Below, piece by piece: positions 17,666-26,228 of a stretch of DNA of 64,000 bases; within the stretch, counting starts at the first letter, position 1; each line of letters opens with the position of its first letter. The translations under genes were made by a program, and so were the position numbers. Under the pieces are notes generated by a model that was not told the origin of the DNA, did no database searches, and saw only the letters and a list, made by a program, of their open reading frames with translations. This stretch comes from Thalassovita autumnalis (GTDB lineage Bacteria > Pseudomonadota > Alphaproteobacteria > Rhodobacterales > Rhodobacteraceae): positions 1 through 64,000 of the forward strand of contig NZ_CYSB01000008.1 of assembly GCF_001458255.1 (NCBI RefSeq). Reading direction: 5' to 3'.

Positions 17666-18445
17666 TCAGTCCGCGCGAAGCTCTGGCAAGGTGAACTCCA
17701 TATAGCGGCGCTCTTCGGCCAGCGTGGCGGCATCAACGACGCCAGATTGGCCCGCGCCGACGGTTTGAATGGCTTCGAGCTCCCACATGCGTGTCATGGC
17801 AATGGCCAGCTCGGCCGTGACGCGGGTATTGTGATCAACCGCTTCCTTGAGCGTTTCCATGTCCGGGATCAATGAGACCAGCTGTTCGACCCGTTCGAGG
17901 GATTGCGCGGCCTCTTCATAGCTGTTCTCAGCGGCAGCTGACATCACGGCCCCAGTGCCCGCCTGGCTGGCAATGCGCTCCGCCCCCGGATTGCCGCTGC
18001 TGGCCATGTCAGAGAGGGTTTCTTGGTCAAACCCTGCATCCTCCAAGGCTTGCGTCATGCGCCCTTCCATTTGTGGGGCCGCATTGCCGATCAGGCCACT
18101 GAAGTCACCGCTTTGGATTTGCCGGATGGTGCCAAGGAGATCACCGAATTCCTGATCGAGAAGCCCGTCGAGATCACCGCCCATGGCCATTTCAATGATA
18201 TCCGTCGCGCCGGTCAGCGCGGCGTAGGTCTCGTTGAGCGTGTCGAGTTGCTGTTGTACCAGGTCTAGCTGCTCGAGAAGCGTGTCGAGCTGGTCGGTCT
18301 GGATCCCGAAATCCTCCAGCATCTGCTGCAGTTGACGAATTTCCTGGGCGATGTTGCGCGTGTCGACCGTGGGGACACCTTGAGCAGCTACGGGTGAGGC
18401 AACCAGCAACGCGCAGGTGGCAACAGTAGAAAGAAAACGGATCAT
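17666..18445 (-). CDS. virB5: VirB5-like minor pilus protein
   Basis: This 259-residue exported protein has a signal peptide (MIRFLSTVATCALLVASPVAAQG), then Gln/Leu-rich coiled helices (QEIRQLQQMLEDFGIQTDQL), as in VirB5/TrbJ adhesins at the pilus tip. The mature protein begins GVPTVDTRNI, the usual VirB5 start. It overlaps the preceding transglycosylase gene by 4 bases. Confidence 0.85.
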   Translation of the reverse strand: MIRFLSTVATCALLVASPVAAQGVPTVDTRNIAQEIRQLQQMLEDFGIQTDQLDTLLEQLDLVQQQLDTLNETYAALTGATDIIEMAMGGDLDGLLDQEFGDLLGTIRQIQSGDFSGLIGNAAPQMEGRMTQALEDAGFDQETLSDMASSGNPGAERIASQAGTGAVMSAAAENSYEEAAQSLERVEQLVSLIPDMETLKEAVDHNTRVTAELAIAMTRMWELEAIQTVGAGQSGVVDAATLAEERRYMEFTLPELRAD

Positions 18446-19590
18446 TGAAGTGCCTCCAGATCGAATTGCATGAAGTCTTGTTCGCGTGCCTGTGCGGCCG
18501 CCATGGCCAGCTCGGCCGCGCCAAGCGGACGGGTATGGGCGGCCTTGAGGCGCGTGCGAATTGCGATCAGGCGAGCGAGTTCGGCCCGCGCATAGGTGTT
18601 GAGCGACATGGCCGCGTGAATGTCGTCGGTTTCGCCGATGCGGGTGATGATGTTCTGCACCCGAAGCGCAGCCGCTTGCACCGAGACCATGGAATAATCG
18701 CCATAGACCCCTGCGCCGAAGGAGGTGAGGCTCATGGTCGAGTTGGCGAGCAGAACAGGATCAATGGTGCCGAGCGCGTCAACGCCGCCCACGCGGGCAA
18801 GGTAGAGATTGTAGCGCTCGGGGATCACCTGAACGTAGTGCTGGGTCTCAGCGAAAGGGGGCACGCCGCCGTAGCGTTGCACATTGCCCGGACCGGCATT
18901 GTAGGCCGCCAGCCCGTGAATGATGTTGCCGTCAAACATGGCCAGCATCTGCGCCAGATAGCGCGCGCCGCCAGTGACCTGGATGTAGGGGTTTTCATAG
19001 TAGGCCGGATAAATCCCGAGATCCTGGGCCGTGCCGGGCATGATCTGGGTCAGGCCGAACGCACCGACAGGCGAGCGCGCGCCGATGGTGAAGCGGCTTT
19101 CTTGCCAGATCAGCGCCTGCAACAGACACCGCCACTGCTTGGGCGATAGACCCGCTGCGCGCACGCCAGACATGTGGTGCGTTTCCTGAGCCGCGCGAAT
19201 GATCAGCTCTTCAATCGAACCTGAGGCATCGCCGAACATCTGGGCTGCGCCTGGGTTTGGGTCGACCGAACCATAGAGCGTGTCTGCGGCGCTTTTAGGT
19301 GATGAACCAGCTTCCAGGCTTGCGACCAGTGCGCCTGAGTTCCCGCTGGCAAGCGTCGAGGCATCGAGAATGTCTTCTAGCGCCTGGAGTTGTTCTTGCT
19401 CGAGCGCCTTAAGCTCTTCTTCTTTGGTCAACCGATCCCGCTGCAGCGCCAGATCTTGTTCGCCTTGCTGCAGCACGCGCTCGCGCTGCAAGAACATACC
19501 CGCATCAAACGTGGGAACGCCTTGGGCAAAGGCCATTGGTGCTGCGAGCGACACCAGACCTGCAAAGATATGCGGACGGAAGCTATTCAT
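18442..19590 (-). CDS. Lytic transglycosylase with VirB5-like N-terminus
   Basis: This 382-residue exported protein has a signal peptide (to about AFAQG). A stretch GVPTFDAGMFLQRERVLQQ then resembles the mature start of VirB5 and continues as a Gln/Glu/Leu coiled coil to about residue 80. A C-terminal SLT domain follows: IWQESRFTIGARSPVGAFGL, TQIMPGTA and AAYNAGPGNVQRYGG, with the catalytic Glu in the first. It would open peptidoglycan for the channel. The ATG at 19590 overlaps the stop of the preceding lipoprotein gene; the frame extends upstream but without a better start. It is a second transglycosylase besides the VirB1 at 22667. Confidence 0.85.
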   Translation of the reverse strand: MNSFRPHIFAGLVSLAAPMAFAQGVPTFDAGMFLQRERVLQQGEQDLALQRDRLTKEEELKALEQEQLQALEDILDASTLASGNSGALVASLEAGSSPKSAADTLYGSVDPNPGAAQMFGDASGSIEELIIRAAQETHHMSGVRAAGLSPKQWRCLLQALIWQESRFTIGARSPVGAFGLTQIMPGTAQDLGIYPAYYENPYIQVTGGARYLAQMLAMFDGNIIHGLAAYNAGPGNVQRYGGVPPFAETQHYVQVIPERYNLYLARVGGVDALGTIDPVLLANSTMSLTSFGAGVYGDYSMVSVQAAALRVQNIITRIGETDDIHAAMSLNTYARAELARLIAIRTRLKAAHTRPLGAAELAMAAAQAREQDFMQFDLEALQ

Positions 19591-19741
19591 GCAGCGAACC
19601 AATCGGCCCGAGCAGCTCGAAATTGCAATTGCTGCGGCTGACCTCGGCAAACGAGTTGAAGCATTCAGCTTCGGATGGCCGGTATTCCGTGCAGGCTGTC
19701 AGGGTCAAAAGGGTGAGGGTCAGCACGCAAAGTCTAGGCAT
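19583..19741 (-). CDS. virB7: VirB7-like small lipoprotein, 52 aa
   Basis: This short frame reads MPRLCVLTLTLLTLTAC..., a lipoprotein signal with lipobox LTAC at residue 17, then a 35-residue polar mature part with two Cys. Its ATG overlaps the virB4 stop (TAATG at 19741), and its end overlaps the transglycosylase start, so it is translated within the operon. Size, lipobox and location fit VirB7, the outer-membrane anchor of VirB9. Homology was not tested; an entry-exclusion lipoprotein is the main alternative. Confidence 0.7.
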   Translation of the reverse strand: MPRLCVLTLTLLTLTACTEYRPSEAECFNSFAEVSRSNCNFELLGPIGSLHE

Positions 19742-22101
19742 TAAATCTGTCTCCAAAAATCGGGGTTTTGGCGGTAATCCGCGCCAACCAGCGCTTCGCC
19801 TTTTTCCATGCCGCCAAGGATCGTGAGATAAGGGCCGAGCGCGCTGAGATCGGCATCGATCACGACCGAGCCTTGATCATCGCGCACCAGTGCCAGACGG
19901 GAGTTGCTGCCGGTGCCGAGCAAAACACTGAGCTCTTTCTCAGAAAGGCCCAGCATGGTGTAATCACTGGCCGAGGCCCGAATGTTAGGAAGCAAAAGCT
20001 GCGTCGGCACAGCCTCGACAATTGTTTTGCCAGTTCGAGTTTTCTCAAGCTGGCTTGCGTATTGGGTCATCATCACGACGACGGCGTTCTGTTTGCGCGC
20101 CGTGACCAGCCAATTGCTGAGCCGATCTGCGAAATACGGGTTGTCGAGCGCCTTCCAGGCTTCATCAATGATGATTAATGTCGGCTTGCGGTCCTCGATT
20201 ACACGCTCCACCCGCCGAAACAGGTAGGACAGGACCGCCATGCGTTCTTTTTCGCTTTCGCTGTCGAGAATCCCGGTCAGGTCGAATCCCACCACATCAC
20301 CATCGAGCGAGAAGGTGTCCTCAGAGCTTTGACCGAAGATCCAGCCATATCGGCCGTCTGCGGTCCATTCCTGTATCCGCTCAAACAGATCCCCTTCATC
20401 CGCCCCGGCGACAAAGAGCGAGGCCAGATCCTGCCAGTTGCGTAGCGCGGCATCGCTGGCTCCGGCGTTCTGGCGCACCACTTCCTGAATGCGGTTGATC
20501 TGGACCGGGCTCAGGGGCTTGTCGGAGCGATGCAGCAGCGTGGCTAACCAATCAGAAAGCCAGGCTTGCCCGCGCCCGTCAATTTCTGTGCGGAGCGGGT
20601 TCAGTCCGGTGGCTTCACCTGCCTTGATGGCGCTGTAGCGCCCGCCATTGGCGCGTACGGCCATTTCCATGCCAGCGCGATAGTCGAAGACAAACACGCG
20701 TGCGTCGCAGCGCCGGGCTTGGGTCATGAGGAAGGCTGACAACACCGACTTGCCGGAGCCAGGACGACCGAGGATCAATGTGTGTCCACCGGTCGGCTCT
20801 TTGTCCGGCTGACCTGTCTCATGGTAGTTGAACAGGAAGCCCGAACGCTCCGGCGTCGGGAAGAGAGTGATCGGCTTGCCCCAAGGCACTTTGTGTCCGG
20901 GTTTGCCCAGTTGACCGCGATGCAGCGCTGCGAGATCGGCAAAATTCGTGTTGGTGATGGCGGCCTTGCGGCTGCGCATCTGCCCATTGCCCGGATGCTG
21001 CGCGAAATAATGCGTCCGAGCTGCAAAGCTCTCATTGACAAGATTGACGCCTTCACTGGCCGCGATGTTGCGTACCTCGGAAGCGATGGCTTCCAGCTTT
21101 TCCTCGGTCTCGGCGAAAACCGTCACCGTCATGTGATGGTCGCCAAAACTGAGGCGCTTGGATTCCAGATCGTCCAGCGCGTCTACCAGTTCTTCGGCGA
21201 GTGAAATCGCGCCGTCATCGCTGGCCTTCATTAGGCGCTGTTGGCGCTTGATCCGGCTGGCCATGATGTTGCTGTTGATCGGCGTGAAGGAGTGTGTGAC
21301 CACCATGTCGACGGGCAGGTTCAGCTCATCGAACATGGTGCAGTTGGTTTTGGCCGGATAGGTCTTGATCGCAAAGCTGGTGCCAAACCGCTTTCCCGCT
21401 GTCCCGTCGTCGAGCGCAAAGCCGCGCCCCTGAAACGTGACACGCGTATTGGCCACATCATCGGCAATGACGCCAAAGCGGGATTTCGCGAAGAGCGGTC
21501 GCTCTTGGCCAATATTGAGTGCCCCGAGGAACCCGAGTAATTCGCCGCTTTCAGCTCCAAGAAGGCGCGGGCTCATCTCTGCGAAAGACGAGAGCAGAAA
21601 ACCGACGACCTCCTCGAGCTTGCGCAGCTGCTTGGCTGTCTGGTCTTTCAACTGTGCGATCGAGTCTGAACGCTTCAGGCGCAGCCGCGCGCCCATGGGA
21701 GGGCGTTTCAGCACCGTGAGCGTGAGTGTCTTGTCCCGCAGACCCGCCTGCGCCATGGCCACCTGCCAGCGGGTGTCCAGCGCTTGCGCAAACCCTTCCT
21801 CGCGAACCGGTGGCAAAGCAGTCTCGATCGCTTTTGAAACCTTGTGCACGTAGAAACTGTACTCCGGCCCGATCTGCGCAATGATCGCTGCAAAGAGCGC
21901 GCGGATCTTCTCCAAGTGCGCGTCATCGCTGGTCATGCTGTTGACGCCATCAAGGCGGATGCACTGGAACAGGGCATTGCCGCGCGTGCGGATCGTCACG
22001 TCATTCACGAGGCTGACATAGGGCAGCATGCTGGCCATAGGGCGCTCTTTGCGCGCCCAGTCCGGTAGCGTCGCAAGATCATCCGAGGGGTTATGGAGCA
22101 T
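19741..22101 (-). CDS. virB4: Type IV secretion ATPase VirB4
   Basis: This 786-residue ATPase powers pilus assembly and substrate transfer. An N-terminal CagE/TrbE/VirB domain is followed by Walker A GRPGSGKSVLSAF (about 448-460) and Walker B TLIIIDEAWKAL (about 640-650), then the MTQYASQLEKTRTGK box. The length is standard. It overlaps virB3 by 11 bases. Confidence 0.95.
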   Translation of the reverse strand: MLHNPSDDLATLPDWARKERPMASMLPYVSLVNDVTIRTRGNALFQCIRLDGVNSMTSDDAHLEKIRALFAAIIAQIGPEYSFYVHKVSKAIETALPPVREEGFAQALDTRWQVAMAQAGLRDKTLTLTVLKRPPMGARLRLKRSDSIAQLKDQTAKQLRKLEEVVGFLLSSFAEMSPRLLGAESGELLGFLGALNIGQERPLFAKSRFGVIADDVANTRVTFQGRGFALDDGTAGKRFGTSFAIKTYPAKTNCTMFDELNLPVDMVVTHSFTPINSNIMASRIKRQQRLMKASDDGAISLAEELVDALDDLESKRLSFGDHHMTVTVFAETEEKLEAIASEVRNIAASEGVNLVNESFAARTHYFAQHPGNGQMRSRKAAITNTNFADLAALHRGQLGKPGHKVPWGKPITLFPTPERSGFLFNYHETGQPDKEPTGGHTLILGRPGSGKSVLSAFLMTQARRCDARVFVFDYRAGMEMAVRANGGRYSAIKAGEATGLNPLRTEIDGRGQAWLSDWLATLLHRSDKPLSPVQINRIQEVVRQNAGASDAALRNWQDLASLFVAGADEGDLFERIQEWTADGRYGWIFGQSSEDTFSLDGDVVGFDLTGILDSESEKERMAVLSYLFRRVERVIEDRKPTLIIIDEAWKALDNPYFADRLSNWLVTARKQNAVVVMMTQYASQLEKTRTGKTIVEAVPTQLLLPNIRASASDYTMLGLSEKELSVLLGTGSNSRLALVRDDQGSVVIDADLSALGPYLTILGGMEKGEALVGADYRQNPDFWRQI

Positions 22102-22369
22102 AGCTGTCCCCCGAATGGATCTTGCGGTTCGGGGTGGGCGGCGTTTCCTGCAGGGTGGTGACCATCACCTCAAGAAAGGCAGGATCCCAATCGGCCGCTT
22201 TCCAAAGTGCGGGATAGGCCAGAGCGGCGATGATGATCACCGGCCAGCTTTGGACCCAAAGAAACAGCAACACAAACCCGAAGAGCCAAACCATTGCATA
22301 CATGATTGGTAAGCCGATGAGCTTTGGCGGCCGGATCAGGCCCAGGAAGAGGCGGGTTTGCGTTGCCAT
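22091..22369 (-). CDS. virB3: Type IV secretion protein VirB3
   Basis: This 92-residue inner-membrane protein starts MATQTRLFLGLIRPPKLIGLP, the usual VirB3 opening, followed by one long or two short hydrophobic helices (AMVWLFGFVLLFLWVQSWPV) and a polar C-tail. It starts 7 bases after the virB2 stop. Confidence 0.9.
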   Translation of the reverse strand: MATQTRLFLGLIRPPKLIGLPIMYAMVWLFGFVLLFLWVQSWPVIIIAALAYPALWKAADWDPAFLEVMVTTLQETPPTPNRKIHSGDSYAP

Positions 22370-22376
22370 GCCGGAT

Positions 22377-22667
22377 TTATGCGCCCCAGATGGCGGTCAC
22401 GATGGTCGGCGCAGCTGCGATGCCTGCGATAGCGACCAGCACCCAAAGAGCCTGGCGGAAATCCAGAATGCCAAAGAGCCAGGAGAGGAACACGCCAATC
22501 AGGGCCAGGGTGCCGATCACAATGCCCAAGGGGCCGGTGATCGTGTCGACAATGCCTTGAAGAAGGTTCTGCACCGGGGAGAGATCGATGCTCTGTGCAA
22601 GGGCCGGGTTGGCAATCATCAAACTGGCCAGAGCCAGCGACAGGATCGTGCGGAGTTGTGTGTGCAT
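22377..22667 (-). CDS. virB2: Major pilin VirB2
   Basis: This 96-residue pilin precursor has a signal peptide ending ANPALAQS, then two hydrophobic helices (GPLGIVIGTLALIGVFLSWL and ALWVLVAIAGIAAAPTIVTA) joined by a short polar turn, the standard VirB2 form. Its ATG overlaps the virB1 stop (TGATG). Confidence 0.9.
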   Translation of the reverse strand: MHTQLRTILSLALASLMIANPALAQSIDLSPVQNLLQGIVDTITGPLGIVIGTLALIGVFLSWLFGILDFRQALWVLVAIAGIAAAPTIVTAIWGA

Positions 22668-23380
22668 CAGGAGGCTCCAGTCAGTCGGTCACGCACGGCC
22701 ATGACCCGGCGCACGTGATTTTGGGTTTCTCGGTAGGGAGGGATGCCGCCATAGCGCGTGACCGCGTCTGGTCCCGCGTTATAGGCAGCGAGCGCGAGTT
22801 CGGGCGTGCCGAACTGCGCCAGCATCATCAGAAGGTAGCGGGCTGAGCCGTCGAGGTTGGCCTGCCAGTCATGCGGATCCACGCCGAGCTGCGCGGCCGT
22901 CGCGGGCATCAGCTGTCCAAGGCCAATCGCGCCTGCGGAACTGCGCGCATTTGGGCGATAGGCGCTTTCGATCTCGATATTGGCTTGGAACAGCGCCTGC
23001 CATTCGGAAACGGAGAGGCCAGCACGGCGCAGCGCGGGGTGCCCGCCATAACGATGCGCCGTGCTTTCAATGGCTGACAGGACTTCGGGGCGGGGAAAGG
23101 CGCGGGCGGGTGCAGGAGGCGGAGCTTCAGGCTCAGGCGCTGCAAAAACGATCAGCTCTGGCGGGTTTTCACCAATCCCGTCGACATAGCTTTGCGCAAA
23201 ACCTGATTGGGGGGATTTGGTCTCCAGCTGGCCATCGGCTCGCATGGAAAGCACGAAGCCTTCGGAATAGGCCGGGGCAGCTAGGAATGCTGCGAAGACG
23301 GCAAGTGGCTTAGCCCGCGTCGTCCAACTTGTGAGAGGCGATCTTGCCTTCGAACATGGGGATCGAGACGATCGAAACAC
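22667..23380 (-). CDS. virB1: VirB1-like lytic transglycosylase
   Basis: The SLT fold occupies the C-terminal half: [20 protein letters not shown] with the catalytic Glu, then [14 protein letters not shown] and [18 protein letters not shown] hydrophobic [14 protein letters not shown] near the N-terminus is the signal peptide. No ATG precedes it. GTG at 23380 is the nearest upstream start, giving 237 residues and a 71-base overlap with the previous gene. The frame stays open to 23611, so the start is uncertain. Confidence 0.82.
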   Translation of the reverse strand: MFRSSRSPCSKARSPLTSWTTRAKPLAVFAAFLAAPAYSEGFVLSMRADGQLETKSPQSGFAQSYVDGIGENPPELIVFAAPEPEAPPPAPARAFPRPEVLSAIESTAHRYGGHPALRRAGLSVSEWQALFQANIEIESAYRPNARSSAGAIGLGQLMPATAAQLGVDPHDWQANLDGSARYLLMMLAQFGTPELALAAYNAGPDAVTRYGGIPPYRETQNHVRRVMAVRDRLTGAS

Positions 23381-23636
23381 CAAGCCCGGCGAGGAAGCTG
23401 GATAAGCCGTTGATTGTCTTAAACTCTCGGGCCGCCATGTTGTTACGCGCGGTGACGAGCAGGCGACGCGTCTCGCCATCTGGCGAGACGCAATGCACGG
23501 TCCAAACTCCGGACCACTGAGCACCTGTACGTTTGGGCGTAACCCGGCACACAACATCCGCCGAATGACCCTCGGCAAGTAGTGTGCGCAGCCCGTCTTC
23601 ACTGACAACATTAGGGGCGTCTTGCATCAAATTCAT
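23310..23636 (-). CDS. Hypothetical first gene of the virB operon
   Basis: This 108-residue protein starts [20 protein letters not shown], with no signal peptide or membrane helix. Its mixed alpha/beta sequence contains [25 protein letters not shown]. It is the promoter-proximal gene of the secretion operon, so it may regulate it. An ATG at 23663 is also possible. The family is not recognised. Confidence 0.65.
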   Translation of the reverse strand: MNLMQDAPNVVSEDGLRTLLAEGHSADVVCRVTPKRTGAQWSGVWTVHCVSPDGETRRLLVTARNNMAAREFKTINGLSSFLAGLGVSIVSIPMFEGKIASHKLDDAG

Positions 23637-23695
23637 AGGATCGAGCCTTGCAGAATTGTGCATTGGCCCGGCAGTCCCTCATGGACTACCGAACC

Positions 23696-23725
23696 GATAC
23701 AATATTATAATCTTGCAATCAATAG
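23696..23725. promoter_or_regulatory. Shared AT-rich control element, copy 2
   Basis: GATACAATATTATAAT (23696-23711) is identical to 1206-1221, and both copies continue TTG then AATCAAT. It lies 60 bp upstream of the first virB-operon gene (minus) and about 75-105 bp upstream of a plus-strand gene. It probably drives or represses one or both. Confidence 0.55.
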
Positions 23726-23799
23726 GTGCAATTTGAGTTGTTGCGCCCTTCATGCGTTGAAACAAATTTACTGCAACGGAGTGGCTGAGCCAAGATAAT

Positions 23800-24087
23800 A
23801 TGGGGCTTTTGAAACAAACATGCGTGGCTATGGTCGTTCTGAGCTGGGGATCTGCCGCGATCGCGGGCAGTTGTTTGCCGCCTGCGCCGCCGTGGATGCC
23901 GACCGATGCCGATGACGTGCAGGCCTATGCGGATCTGTTGAAGCGCGATGCGGAGGCTTATTTTGCGGATGTCGAGAATTATTTCCGTTGCCTAGATCAG
24001 CAGAGGCGAGAGGTCTTCGAGCAAGCGCGCGTGGTCAGTGGAGACTATGCGCGCGTTCTGGAATTCCTGAACGACATGAGGAAATGA
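23800..24087 (+). CDS. Small exported hypothetical protein
   Basis: This 95-residue protein has a signal peptide (MGLLKQTCVAMVVLSWGSAAIAG), then CLPPAPPWMPTDADDVQAYA and an acidic helix with a second Cys in YFRCLDQQRREVF. It is divergent from the virB operon and shares the control element between them, so a conjugation-linked envelope role is likely. The 274 bases after it show no gene. Confidence 0.65.
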   Translation: MGLLKQTCVAMVVLSWGSAAIAGSCLPPAPPWMPTDADDVQAYADLLKRDAEAYFADVENYFRCLDQQRREVFEQARVVSGDYARVLEFLNDMRK

Positions 24088-24361
24088 TACCCGTCCTCAA
24101 GTCGAGAAAACTGCCGTTCAACAAAGCTGCCGCGAAGGTCGCCAACGCGGGACCTAGCCGACCTTGCGTAATTTTGAATCGACGGCCGGTTTCGGTGCAT
24201 CGCGACACCCGCCGATGAAGTCGGTTTGAGATTGATCCGGTGTATGCATCGCGTCAAACTAGCAAGAGCAGCCGTTCGAGCAAATTTTAGCGAAATTCAC
24301 CTTCAGATGATTGAGTTGCAGGACAGAGTTGCGGTTTGCGAAGCAAAAACTTACGGCTGCA

Positions 24362-24775
24362 TTACTCGCGTAGCCCGTCGCCAAAACCATCCTTCATCAG
24401 AGCGTCCAGCATTGGACAGGCTGCGGTTCCATCGTCGCAATTCTTGGAAAGGCTCAAGAGCGCTTCTCTGAGGCGAGTGAGGTTCTCTATCTTCGCGTTT
24501 ATTTCACCCAAATGGTCCTCAGCCATGGTCTTCGCTTCACCACAGGATCGGCCCTTTTGTGCAGTGAGCGATAGAAAAGTCTGTATGATTGAGATCGGGA
24601 AGCCCAAATCGCGACAGCGGCGCACGAACCTGAGTTTGGCAATCTCAGCGGACGAGTACAGCCGACGTCCACCTGCTGATCGCCCCGGCTTCGGAACAAT
24701 CCCCTCTCGTTCATAGTAGCGGATCGTTTCGATGTTCACGCCGCTTTGTTCCGACGCTTTGCCGATGGTGAACAT
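24362..24775 (-). CDS. merR: MerR-family metal-responsive regulator
   Basis: This 137-residue protein has the MerR HTH (FTIGKASEQSGVNIETIRYYE) and a dimer helix. Three Cys are in the metal-binding positions, in RSCGEA, SKNC and AACPML. Their spacing (35, then 7) is closer to CadR/PbrR-type sensors than to classical MerR (35, then 9). The ATG at 24775 is the standard start; the frame runs upstream through the operator. It is divergent from merT across a 19-bp dyad. The neighbours suggest Hg(II), while the Cys spacing leaves Cd/Pb open. Confidence 0.88.
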   Translation of the reverse strand: MFTIGKASEQSGVNIETIRYYEREGIVPKPGRSAGGRRLYSSAEIAKLRFVRRCRDLGFPISIIQTFLSLTAQKGRSCGEAKTMAEDHLGEINAKIENLTRLREALLSLSKNCDDGTAACPMLDALMKDGFGDGLRE

Positions 24776-24780
24776 TTTGC

Positions 24781-24811
24781 TTGCTCCTGTAGTCACTACA
24801 GGAAGTAGAAA
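24781..24811 (+). promoter_or_regulatory. MerR-type promoter/operator for merT
   Basis: A -35-like TTGCTC (24781-24786) and a -10-like TAGAAA (24806-24811) are 19 bp apart. A perfect dyad, TCCTGTAGT-C-ACTACAGGA (24785-24803), sits over the spacer. Overlong spacers around a dyad are the hallmark of promoters that MerR proteins untwist. It would serve merT and repress merR. Confidence 0.75.
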
Positions 24812-24817
24812 AGCAAA

Positions 24818-25204
24818 ATGGATTTGAATGCAAATCAACAACCGGTGGCGAACTCTGGCGTTGCTTCCAGGCTTGTGATGCCCTTCGCAGCACTTCTGGC
24901 GCTGTTTTCGGCGTCGTGCTGTGTTTTGCCTATCGGCCTTTCGATACTGGGCCTAGGTGGTTCATGGCTCACCATGCTTGGGCCATTCGTCGCTTACCGG
25001 GACTTCATTCTTGTCGGAGTCGCGATTGCCCTCGTTTGGGCATGGTATCGGGTGCTTCGGCGCAGGCCATGTGCAACGCGCAGGCGGTCCACAATCGTCT
25101 GGACTACAGTCGCGTCCATCGCCTTTCTGGTCGCGCTATCTTCGCCCATGTGGGAAGCATCCGCACAGCGTTTTATGTGGGATTTGTGGAGATCGACACA
25201 ATGA
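24818..25204 (+). CDS. merT: MerT-like mercuric ion transporter
   Basis: This 128-residue inner-membrane protein has three hydrophobic helices. The first carries the Cys pair of MerT (SASCCVLPIGLSILGLGGSW, residues about 32-51) that takes Hg(II) across the membrane. Only one Cys (RRRPCATRR) is found in the cytoplasmic loop, where many MerT proteins have two. It overlaps merF (ATGA). No periplasmic MerP is encoded nearby. Confidence 0.82.
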   Translation: MDLNANQQPVANSGVASRLVMPFAALLALFSASCCVLPIGLSILGLGGSWLTMLGPFVAYRDFILVGVAIALVWAWYRVLRRRPCATRRRSTIVWTTVASIAFLVALSSPMWEASAQRFMWDLWRSTQ

Positions 25205-25410
25205 AGAACAAACTATTGGCCCTAGGAGTGGGTGGCACGATCTTGGCCGCGCTCTGTTGCTTCACACCGTTACTGCCGGTCGTACTGACAGCGCTTGGCC
25301 TGACGGGCTTACTTGGCGTTGTTTACAACGATGCCGTTTTGCTGCCGATATTGGCAGGATTTCTAATTCTGACGGGGTACGCGCTATGGCGACAGAAGAA
25401 ACAAAAGTAG
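25201..25410 (+). CDS. merF: MerF-like mercuric transporter
   Basis: This 69-residue protein has two transmembrane helices. The first contains the vicinal Cys pair of MerF (LAALCCFTPLLPVVLTALGL), and the second is VLLPILAGFLILTGYALW with a Lys-rich end. The ATG overlaps the merT stop, and the end overlaps the next gene by 25 bases. Confidence 0.87.
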   Translation: MKNKLLALGVGGTILAALCCFTPLLPVVLTALGLTGLLGVVYNDAVLLPILAGFLILTGYALWRQKKQK

Positions 25411-25610
25411 TGCTGCAATCTACTCTCACCTGTCCAAATTGCGGACACGTCGAAACTGAGACTATGCCGACAGATGCTTGCCAATGGTTCTATGAATGCA
25501 AGTCATGTCAGTCAGTCTTGAAACCGCTCGAGGGGGATTGCTGCGTCTATTGTTCTTACGCAACTGTTCCATGTCCGCCGATTCAAGAAGGTAAGTCCTG
25601 CTGCGCCTAG
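25386..25610 (+). CDS. GDCC-type Cys-rich small protein
   Basis: This 74-residue protein has 10 Cys: CPNCG, ECKSCQ, GDCCVYCSY and the end KSCCA. The GDCCVYCSYATVPCPPIQ block identifies a small family found with mercury and metal transporters. It is presumably a cytoplasmic thiol metal-binding protein. The start at 25386 is inside merF. No merA reductase follows. Confidence 0.78.
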   Translation: MATEETKVVLQSTLTCPNCGHVETETMPTDACQWFYECKSCQSVLKPLEGDCCVYCSYATVPCPPIQEGKSCCA

Positions 25611-25676
25611 GGGCGATTCAGGCCTCGCGCAGCTGAAGGGTCAACGAACCTTCGAAAAGCCTCTTAGCGAGGCGGC

Positions 25677-26228
25677 TCAGATAAAACGACGGGTTGACGC
25701 CATATACTCTTCAAAATCAGACCCGTATTGCTTCTTGAGCCACGGTTCTTCCGCGAATGGCGCAGCTACCAAAACCAAGATCGAAGCCGTTCCAATAATG
25801 AGCGTTGATGGTGCTGCAGAAAGTATCATCCATCCACCAACAATCGCGATATCGGCCAAGTACTGAGGATTGCGAGAGTAACGATACATGCCAGCGGTCC
25901 TCAGCGTACCTTTCGCGCCGCCCGTTTGCGGAACCCCGAAATGAGCGACTTCAGACCAGACGACAACATTGCCGAACACAATGAGCGGTATCCCGACCCC
26001 GAAACGCAGCCAGGTGGGAAACGCCAGATCACCCCAGCCCAAGATGCCAAGCATGATCAGAATGCCAAACAACGAAAACGTTGGCACCCAGACCAGAATT
26101 GGTGTGATCGACGTGTAGCGCTTGGGCGGCCAGATACGACGCTCGGGGAAAGCGATTGACCAAAGGATCGAAGCAAGTGTCAGCGCAGCAATTCCCAGAC
26201 CTAAGTAAATCAAGATGACTTCTATCAT
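25677..26228 (-). CDS. ICMT/PEMT-like membrane methyltransferase
   Basis: This 183-residue integral membrane protein has about five helices. The C-terminal half holds the isoprenylcysteine carboxyl methyltransferase-like signature TAGMYRYSRNPQYLAD, followed by a membrane segment and EEPWLKKQYGSDFEEYMAST. In bacteria such proteins often lie beside cation diffusion facilitators. The substrate is unknown. Its ATG overlaps the CDF stop (TAATG), making it last in a three-gene operon. Confidence 0.82.
   Translation of the reverse strand: MIEVILIYLGLGIAALTLASILWSIAFPERRIWPPKRYTSITPILVWVPTFSLFGILIMLGILGWGDLAFPTWLRFGVGIPLIVFGNVVVWSEVAHFGVPQTGGAKGTLRTAGMYRYSRNPQYLADIAIVGGWMILSAAPSTLIIGTASILVLVAAPFAEEPWLKKQYGSDFEEYMASTRRFI

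Noticed and set aside
25611-25676. Possible terminator GCCTC/GAGGC between the GDCC and ICMT-like genes
   Set aside because: The stem is only 5 bp and has no T-run on either strand.
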